Assembly (NCBI RefSeq): GCF_000745215.1
Contig: NZ_JQNK01000012.1
Location: 1 to 13,778 of the forward strand
DNA: 13,778 nt
Reading direction: 5' to 3'
Source: Methylosinus sp. PW1
Lineage (GTDB): Bacteria; Pseudomonadota; Alphaproteobacteria; Rhizobiales; Beijerinckiaceae
Each line of letters begins with the position of its first letter. The stretch's first letter is position 1. The notes beneath the pieces are model-generated. The model searched no databases. It was not told the DNA's origin and saw nothing but the letters and a program-made list of their open reading frames with translations. The translations under genes were made by a program, and so were the position numbers. Below are positions 8,332 through 13,778 of this stretch, one piece after another.

Positions 8332-8754
8332 GATGACCTCTCCGAGGCGATCGCGGAGAGCGGCGCGCGCCTGCGCATAGACGCGCCGCATGTCGCCTTT
8401 CGCGCCGACCGCTCGCAATTCGCGCGGCTGACGCATAATATCGTCTCCAACGCGCTCAAATATCGCAAGCCGGATTGCGCGCCGGAGATCGTCATCCGGG
8501 CGACGCAGAACGAGCGCGAGATCGTCGTCGCCTTCGCCGACAATGGCATCGGCTTCGAGAGCAAATATGCGCAGCTCGTCTTCGAGTTCAAGCGGCTGCA
8601 TCCGAAAGGCAAATATCCCGGCACCGGCATAGGCCTCGCGATCTGCAAATCCATCGCCGATCGTCATGGCTGGCGGCTGTCGGTGACATCGCAGCCGGGA
8701 CAAGGATCGACTTTCTATGTCACGATTCCTTTGGGACGTGCGAATAGCGAGTAG
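8332..8754 (+). pseudogene. Sensor histidine kinase, 3' fragment (ATPase domain)
   Basis: The remaining piece starts near LSEAIAESGARL, the end of the dimerisation/linker region, and contains the whole HATPase domain: N box with THNIVSNALKYRKP, G1 box FADNGIGF, F box VFEFKRLHPKGKYPG, G2 box GTGIGLAICKSIADRHG, and the closing GSTFYVTIP. Such F-box wording is typical of PAS- or phytochrome-linked kinases of the HWE-unlike, His-kinase-A class. The sensory input and phospho-accepting His are missing; the IS5 fragment abuts at about 8329-8336. No start codon with a ribosome site exists for the fragment, and no partner regulator gene is next to it. Stop TAG at 8752-8754, 29 bases before the transferase gene. 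Confidence 0.85.
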
Positions 8755-8783
8755 CAAGTCCTCGCATGACACGGAGACCTCAT

Positions 8784-9491
8784 ATGATCGACCTCCATTT
8801 TTGGCCCACGCCCAATGGCCACAAGATCACGATCTTTCTCGAGGAGGCGGGGCTCGCCTATAAAATCGTCCCCGTCGACATTTCGAAGGGCGAGCAATTT
8901 TTCCCCGCCTTTCTCGCCATCGCGCCGAACAACCGCATGCCGGCCATCGTCGACCATGCGCCGGCCGACGGCGGCGCCGCGGTCTCGCTGTTCGAATCTG
9001 GCGCGATCCTCGTCTATCTCGCCGAGAAGACGGGGCGCTTTCTGCCGAGCGATCTGCGCGGCCGCGCGCGCGTGCTCGAATGGCTGTTCTGGCAGGTCGG
9101 CGGGCTCGGCCCCATGGCCGGCCAGAACCATCATTTCCGCAATTACGCGCCGGAGAAGATTCCTTACGCGATCGATCGCTATGTGAACGAGACCAATCGT
9201 CTCTACGGCGTGCTGGACAAGCGCCTCGCGGGACGAGACTACATCGCCGATGACTATTCCATCGCCGATATGGCCGCCTATCCCTGGATCGTCCCATATG
9301 AGCGGCAGGGACAAAATCTCGACGATTTTCCCAATGTGCGGCGCTGGCTCGAGACGATGCGCGCGCGGCCGGCGGTCGAGCGCGCCTATGCGAAAGGCGA
9401 GATCCTCTCCCGCCCGCGCGACGGCTTCACGGAAGAGGAGCGCAAGATTCTCTTCGGCCAGACGGCCGCGAGCCTGCGCGGCGCCGGCTGA
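8784..9491 (+). CDS. Glutathione S-transferase, YfcG/Ure2p-like
   Basis: Cytoplasmic GST-fold protein close to Escherichia coli YfcG, which acts as a GSH-dependent disulfide-bond reductase. Thioredoxin-like N-domain: MIDLHFWPTPNGHKITIFLE with T9 and N11 in the YfcG positions, cis-proline P53 (NNRMPAIVD) and the GSH-binding E71-S72 (LFESGAILVYLAEKTG). The helical C-domain carries WLFWQVGGLGPMAGQNHHF and YSIADMAAYPW, hallmarks of this subgroup. The 235 residues fit. I chose the ATG at 8784 because GGAGA stands upstream of it and the family begins at MIDL; an ATG at 8766 would add six residues. No operon partner; the upstream kinase fragment is dead. Confidence 0.93.
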   Translation: MIDLHFWPTPNGHKITIFLEEAGLAYKIVPVDISKGEQFFPAFLAIAPNNRMPAIVDHAPADGGAAVSLFESGAILVYLAEKTGRFLPSDLRGRARVLEWLFWQVGGLGPMAGQNHHFRNYAPEKIPYAIDRYVNETNRLYGVLDKRLAGRDYIADDYSIADMAAYPWIVPYERQGQNLDDFPNVRRWLETMRARPAVERAYAKGEILSRPRDGFTEEERKILFGQTAASLRGAG

Positions 9492-9497
9492 GCGCGC

Positions 9498-9632
9498 TCA
9501 CTCCCCCTGCTTCTGGCGGCGCTTCTTGTTCCGCCAGGAGGCGAAGAAAACGACGGCGAGAAAGACGTTTATGCCGAGGACCCATTTGTCGCTCCACGAC
9601 AATTGGCTCCAGATCGTGTGCAGATAGGACAA
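9498..9632 (-). CDS. Possible 44-residue single-helix membrane protein
   Basis: A short frame from TTG (9630-9632) to TGA (9498-9500), with GGGAG six bases before the start and an in-frame stop upstream, so TTG is the only start. The peptide has an aromatic amphipathic N-part (SYLHTIWSQLSWSDKW), one transmembrane helix VLGINVFLAVVFFASW, and a basic tail RNKKRRQKQGE that predicts N-out/C-in topology. This order is typical of real small membrane proteins and unlikely by chance. The stop is six bases from the convergent transferase stop. No family recognised. A rival frame on the same strand (9675 to 9427) gives an Arg-rich, unstructured peptide and is less credible. Confidence 0.45.
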   Translation of the reverse strand: MSYLHTIWSQLSWSDKWVLGINVFLAVVFFASWRNKKRRQKQGE

Positions 9633-9742
9633 CTCGCTCTCCCTTTGCGGGCGCTCGCCGCCCGCTTATTTTCATTTTCGCCGCGCCGCGGCTCGGGTCT
9701 GGAATTTACGCGCAATGGCGCGCCCGATAAAGGCCCCGGCGA

Positions 9743-11845
9743 TCATCCCGCCCGCAGCAGCTTCACCGCCTCGTCGCGCTCAAAGAGATAGAGCAGAACC
9801 CTCAGCGCCTCGCCCCGCGGGCCGGAGAGGTCCGGGTCGCGGCGCAGGGTCAGCTCGGCGTCGTCGCGCGCTATGGCCAGCAGCCGCGCATGGGCCGAGA
9901 GATCGGCCAGGCGGAAGCCCGGCAGACCGGATTGCCGCGCGCCGAGAATTTCTCCTTCCCCGCGCAGGCGCAAATCCTCCTCCGCTATGCGGAAGCCGTC
10001 CTCGGTCTGGCGCAGCATGACGAGCCGCGCCTTGGCCGTCTCGCCGAGCGGGCCTTTGTAGAGCAGCAAGCAGGAGGATTTGCCGGAGCCGCGCCCGACG
10101 CGCCCGCGCAGCTGATGCAATTGCGCGAGGCCGAAGCGTTCGGCGTGCTCGATCACCATGACCGTCGCCTCCGGCACGTCGACGCCGACCTCTATGACAG
10201 TGGTGGCGACGAGTATGCGCGTTTCGCCCTGCTTGAACGCCTCCATTGCGGCGTCGCGCTCGGGCGCTTTCATGCGGCCGTGAACGAGGCCGACGATCTC
10301 GCCGAAAATACGCGTCAGATCCTCGTGACGATCCTGCGCGGCGGCGAGATCGAGGTCTTCGTTCTCCTCCACCAGCGGGCACACCCAATAGACGCGCGCG
10401 CCGGAAGCGAGAGCGCGGCGCACGCCCTCCACCACATCGCCGATGCGCGACACCGGCAGCGCGCGCGTGTCGATGGGCGAGCGGCCGGGCGGCTTCTCGT
10501 CGAGAATGGAGCTGTCCATATCGCCGAAATAGGTGAGCGCCAGCGAGCGCGGAATCGGCGTCGCCGTCATCACCAGAACATCGACGCTCTCGCCCTTGGC
10601 GCCGAGCGCCAGACGCTGCTGCACGCCGAAGCGATGCTGCTCATCGACGACGGCGAGGCCGAGATCGGCGAAGGCGAGCTCGCTCTGCACCAGAGCGTGC
10701 GTGCCGATGACGATATCGACGCTTCCGGTCGCAATGGTCTCGTAGAGACGCGCGCGCTCGGAGGGCTTGGCTCTTCCCGTGAGCAGGCAGAGGCGCAGGC
10801 CCGCCGCTTCGGCGAGCGGCAGCAGGCGCTCATAATGCTGGCGCGCGAGAATTTCCGTCGGCGCCATCAATGCCGCCTGCCGGCCGCATTCGACGACGCT
10901 CGCCATCGCCAGCAGCGCGACAATGGTCTTGCCGGCGCCGACATCGCCCTGCAGCAGCCGCAACATGCGCCGCGAGGACGCCAAATCCTCGCGTATCTCG
11001 ACGAGCGCACGCTGCTGCGCGCCGGTGAGCGCATAGGGTAGCGCGCCTTCTATGAGGCGCGTGATGCGTCCGTCGCCGGCGTTCTCGCGGCCCGGCTCGC
11101 GCCGCATCTTCGAGCGGATGAGCCGAAGCGCCAATTGCTGCGACAGCAGCTCGTCCAGCGCGAGGCGCTGGCGCGCCTTGCTGGCCGGCTCTATGTCGGC
11201 CGGCGATTTGGGGTTTTGCGCGGCAGCGAGCGCCGTCGCGAAATCGGGAAGGCCGTTGGCCTCGAGCACCGAGGCGTCCTGCCACTCCGGCAGCTTTGGC
11301 AGGCGCTCCAGCGCTCCGGCGACGGCGCGCTGCACGAAGCGCTCTTGCAGCCCCCTCCGTGAGGCCGTGCACGGCCTCCGCCGGCGGCAGCTTGGCGAGG
11401 CCCGCCTCGTCCAGCACGCGATCGGGATGCACGATCTGCCGGCGCCCGTCATAGAGCTCGATCTTGCCGGAGACCCAGCGCGTCGCGCCTATGGCAGGCT
11501 GCGCTCGATCCAATCGGCGTTGGAGAGGAAGAAGACCAGCTCGGCGTCGCCGGTGTCGTCCTCGACATGGACTTTGAACGGCGCCTTGGCGTAGCGCCCC
11601 TGCGGCTTGCGATGCTCGGTGACGCGCACCTTCAGCACGACCACGCGATCCGTCGGCGCTTCGGCGATGGCGGGGCGCAGGCTGCGGTCGACGAGATTGA
11701 TCGGCAAATGAAACAGCACGTCGACGAGACGCGTCTCCTTGCCCGGCCGAGCGAGCAGCCGGTCGAAATGCTTGGCCGTCTTGGGGCCTATGCCCGGAAG
11801 GGCGGCGGCGCGGCCGAACAGCGGATCGAGGATCGAGGGACGCAT
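9743..11845 (-). CDS. recG: ATP-dependent DNA helicase RecG, two apparent compensating frameshifts
   Basis: Superfamily 2 helicase that remodels stalled replication forks and branched recombination intermediates. From ATG at 11845: MRPSILDPLFGRAAALPGIG PKTA, then the wedge/OB domain (HVEDDTGDAELVFFLSNADW). The frame breaks at 11493-11494 (a C lost after LP) and continues as IGATRWVSGKIELYDGRRQI; it breaks again at the run 11351-11355 (one base gained) and returns to GLQERFVQRAV. Restored length is exactly 700 residues, normal for RecG. Helicase motifs: Walker A GDVGAGKT near 300-307, DEQH near 401-404, TATPIPRSL, then the second RecA lobe with VATTVIEVGVDVPEA and QLRGRVGRG, and the RecG C-terminus ending LFERDEAVKLLRAG. 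It lies 14 bases after the SDR gene and may be co-transcribed. Confidence 0.93.
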
Positions 11846-11859
11846 TCGCGCCTTTTCCC

Positions 11860-12666
11860 CTATCGCGGACGCTTTGTCATGCCCGTCGATGCGCTAATCG
11901 GCAGCACGTCGGGCGTTTCCCAGGCGAGATGCTGGCCGCCGTCCACGGCGATCATCTGCCCGGTGACGCTGCGCGCCTCGGCGAGAAACACCACGGCGTC
12001 GACAACGCCGGACACATCCGCCGGACGGCGCAGCGGCACGCCACGCGCTTCCGTCTCGAAGCCCTTCTGACCATGCACGGCGTTGGGAAACACCGGCCCC
12101 GGCCCCACGGCGTTGACGCGAATGCGCGGCGCGAAAGCCTGCGCCATGGTGCGTGTCGCCGTCCACAGAGCGGACTTCGCCAGCGTATAGGTGAAGTAGC
12201 GCGGCGTCAGCCGAAACACGCGCTGATCGACGATATTGACGATCGCCCCTTCCGCCTCCTCCGGCAATTGCGCGGCCATGTCGCGCGCCAGCAGCAGCGG
12301 CGCGCGCAGATCGACCGCGAATTGCCGATCGAAGACCTCGACCGAGAAATCCTGCGCGGCGTCGAGCTCGAACACCGAGGCGTTGTTGACGAGCAGCGTC
12401 ACCGGCCCGAAAGCGCGCGCGGCGAGCCCCATCAGCGCCTCTGTCTCGCGCGCGTCGGAGAGATCGGCGCCGACCACGGCCGCGCGGCCGCCCTTTGCGC
12501 GGATCGCCTCCGCGGCGAGCTCCGCCTCCTCTATGGAGCGATGCGAGGCGTGCAGCACCACCGGACGGCCGCCATGCGCCAGCCGTCCGGCGATCGCCAA
12601 GCCGATGCGCCGCGCCGCGCCCGTCACCAGAACCGGCCCCGAACCGCCTGCGCCGCCAGCGCTCAT
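11860..12666 (-). CDS. SDR oxidoreductase of the pteridine reductase/FolM type
   Basis: NAD(P)H-dependent short-chain dehydrogenase. With the start at 12666 (268 residues): cofactor motif TGAARRIG at 15-22, whose RR favours NADPH; NNAS at 94-97; catalytic Y160-xxx-K164 in YTLAKSAL; PG motif and VDGGQHLAW near the C-terminus. The catalytic Ser of classical SDRs is replaced by Asp (D147 in IVNIVDQRV), as in pteridine reductase PTR1 and FolM, so dihydropterin or dihydrofolate reduction is the best guess; xenobiotic or sugar substrates remain possible. Start choice: GGGGA precedes ATG 12666 at good distance; ATG 12681 and GTG 12708 are alternatives that only add residues before the fold. Upstream of recG on the same strand. 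Confidence 0.85.
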   Translation of the reverse strand: MSAGGAGGSGPVLVTGAARRIGLAIAGRLAHGGRPVVLHASHRSIEEAELAAEAIRAKGGRAAVVGADLSDARETEALMGLAARAFGPVTLLVNNASVFELDAAQDFSVEVFDRQFAVDLRAPLLLARDMAAQLPEEAEGAIVNIVDQRVFRLTPRYFTYTLAKSALWTATRTMAQAFAPRIRVNAVGPGPVFPNAVHGQKGFETEARGVPLRRPADVSGVVDAVVFLAEARSVTGQMIAVDGGQHLAWETPDVLPISASTGMTKRPR

Positions 12667-12708
12667 CGCCCGAATCCCCATCTTGCCGCCGTACAAGGCA
12701 ATTCTCAC

Positions 12709-13056
12709 GCCGCGCCGACGCGGTCAATGCGCCGCCGAGACGTAACCACGGACGATTTTTACGAATTATTAGGCAATCTCAACGCCACTATGCGATGTGA
12801 TGATCAAAATAAAATGGATAATGGCCAGAACGGCTCGGTTAATTCTAAATATAACATGGTTTCGACACAATCAATACATTCCAGCGCGCCGTGGTTTTGC
12901 TTCGCCGTGAGCGCGGGCTCGGGCGCGGAAAGGTTCCGTTAACGTGAACGATTTTAATTCGACTGAGCTCTGGCTGGGCCTTGCCCTCGCCTGCGCCGAG
13001 TTTTGTGACCGCGAGCCGAAGGCCCTTGAAGGCGCGCGAATGTGGAGTCGAGTTCG
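12709..13056. other. Intergenic region between divergent SDR and outer membrane protein genes
   Basis: 348 bases without a credible gene. Bases 12745-12890 are clearly AT-richer than the rest and likely hold the promoters of both divergent genes; TATAAC near 12850 and TAATAA on the other strand are loose -10 candidates without convincing -35 partners. GTTAACGTGAAC near 12938 is an imperfect dyad. At 13006-13016 the 11 bases GACCGCGAGCC match part of the 4057-4079 repeat arm, perhaps a degenerate REP copy or chance. GGAG at 13044-13047 is the ribosome site of the outer membrane gene. Confidence 0.5.
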
Positions 13057-13738
13057 ATGAGACCTATGCTGCTTCCCGCGCTGCTGGCGCCCGCCCTGCT
13101 CTGCGCGGCGCCTCCCCCTCGCCGCCGATCTGCCGCGGCGCTCGGCTCCCGCCGCCGATTATTACAGCCCGCCGCCGGCATTCACCTGGCAGGGCTTTTA
13201 TATCGGCATCAACGGCGGCTATGCGCTGGGCGCGTTCCAGAACGGCAGCAGCAATCTGCTCGGCCAGCCCAACGGGTGGGTCGTGGGCGGCACGGCCGGC
13301 TATAATCTCACCTTCGCGCCCAACTTCCTCGTCGGCGTCGAAGGCGACTTCGATTTCAACAGCTCGAAGGACGGACGCTCGCCTTTCGCCGGCGTCTCCG
13401 GCAATGGCTCCGTCGACAACACGCTCACCATTCGCGCGCGCGCCGGCGTCACTGTCGATCGCGCTCTGCTGTTCGTCACCGGCGGCTTCGCCGGCAGCAA
13501 CACGACGGCGAGCGTGAACAACGCCTTCCAGGGCTTCTACGGCCAGCAGTCGAAGTTCCTCGCCGGCTGGGCGCTCGGCGCCGGCATCGAATTCGGCGTC
13601 GCGCCCAATCTCTCCGCCAAGGCCGAATATCTCTTCACCTCCGTCGGCGGAGATCGCTATTTCGATTTCTCGGCCAACGCGCTGCAGACGAATATCGACA
13701 CGTCGACGATCCGCGGCGGCCTCAATTATCACTTCTAG
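13057..13738 (+). CDS. Outer membrane beta-barrel protein, Omp25/Omp31 type, one apparent frameshift
   Basis: An eight-stranded-barrel type surface protein common in Rhizobiales. ATG at 13057 with GGAG nine bases upstream opens a signal peptide (MRPMLLPALLAPALLCAAP). The run of five C at 13114-13118 has one base too many; removing one joins the leader to PLAADLPRRSAPAADYYSPP, the usual start of mature members. Then FTWQGFYIGINGGYALG, VGGTAGYNL, NFLVGVEGDFDF, LTIRARAGVTVDRALLFVTGG, AGWALGAGIEFGVAPNLSAK and TIRGGLNYHF follow, alternating beta strands, with the terminal Phe needed for BAM-dependent insertion. Restored length is 226 residues. Such proteins are abundant structural porin-like proteins; a specific function cannot be given. 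A terminator hairpin follows. Confidence 0.88.
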
Positions 13739-13750
13739 TCAATGCAAATG

Positions 13751-13778
13751 GCCGATCCCGCCGAAAGACGGGGTCGGC
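13751..13778 (+). terminator. Terminator hairpin after the outer membrane protein gene
   Basis: GCCGATCCCG (13751-13760) pairs with CGGGGTCGGC (13769-13778) over ten pairs, one of them U-G, with the 8-base loop CCGAAAGA. It starts 12 bases after the stop codon. The window ends at the last stem base, so the expected T-run cannot be seen. Confidence 0.7.

Noticed and set aside
9427..9675. An 82-codon minus-strand frame after recG
   Set aside because: Arg-rich, no hydrophobic core, overlaps the end of the transferase gene; the 44-residue frame in the same place is more protein-like.
1..13778. CRISPR array, toxin-antitoxin pair, prophage or biosynthetic cluster
   Set aside because: No regularly spaced repeats, no phage or defence genes, and the genes present are housekeeping ones.

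Overview
The window looks like ordinary chromosome from a GC-rich alphaproteobacterium, most likely of the order Hyphomicrobiales (Rhizobiales). The reasons are the gene order dgt - argS - SPOR protein - nagZ with erpA divergent from dgt, the Omp25/Omp31-type outer membrane protein, and the strong G/C bias at third codon positions. A methylotroph of the Methylosinus/Methylocystis type would fit, but that is only an impression.

Left part (1-5571, minus strand): dgt (dNTP triphosphohydrolase), a 73-residue conserved-looking protein of unknown function, argS (arginyl-tRNA synthetase), a SPOR-domain membrane protein (peptidoglycan binding, cell division) and nagZ (muropeptide recycling, cut by the left window edge). 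A nested inverted repeat of REP type lies between the 73-residue gene and argS. Centre left (5700-7146, plus strand): an IscA/ErpA-type Fe-S carrier, a PfkB-family sugar kinase and tRNA-Asn(GUU) with its own promoter.

Centre (7147-8754) is the one accessory-looking stretch. It holds an AT-richer 88-residue orphan gene preceded by two small hairpins, the 3' part of an IS5-type transposase (minus strand), and, fused head to tail-less, the 3' part of a sensor histidine kinase (plus strand). Both genes are decayed; their junction lies at about 8329-8336.

Right part: a YfcG-type glutathione S-transferase (plus), a possible 44-residue single-helix membrane protein starting with TTG (minus), recG (minus), an SDR of the pteridine reductase/FolM type (minus), a 348-400 base AT-richer intergenic region, and a porin-like outer membrane beta-barrel gene (plus) followed by a terminator hairpin at the window edge.

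The most striking property is technical: four genes (nagZ, SPOR, recG, the outer membrane protein) carry six apparent single-base indels, all in short G/C runs, three gains and three losses. In every case the conserved protein continues in the next frame. This looks like sequencing error in a draft assembly rather than biology, and the four genes should be read as intact until reads show otherwise. I see no CRISPR array, prophage, toxin-antitoxin pair or clearly new system in this window.
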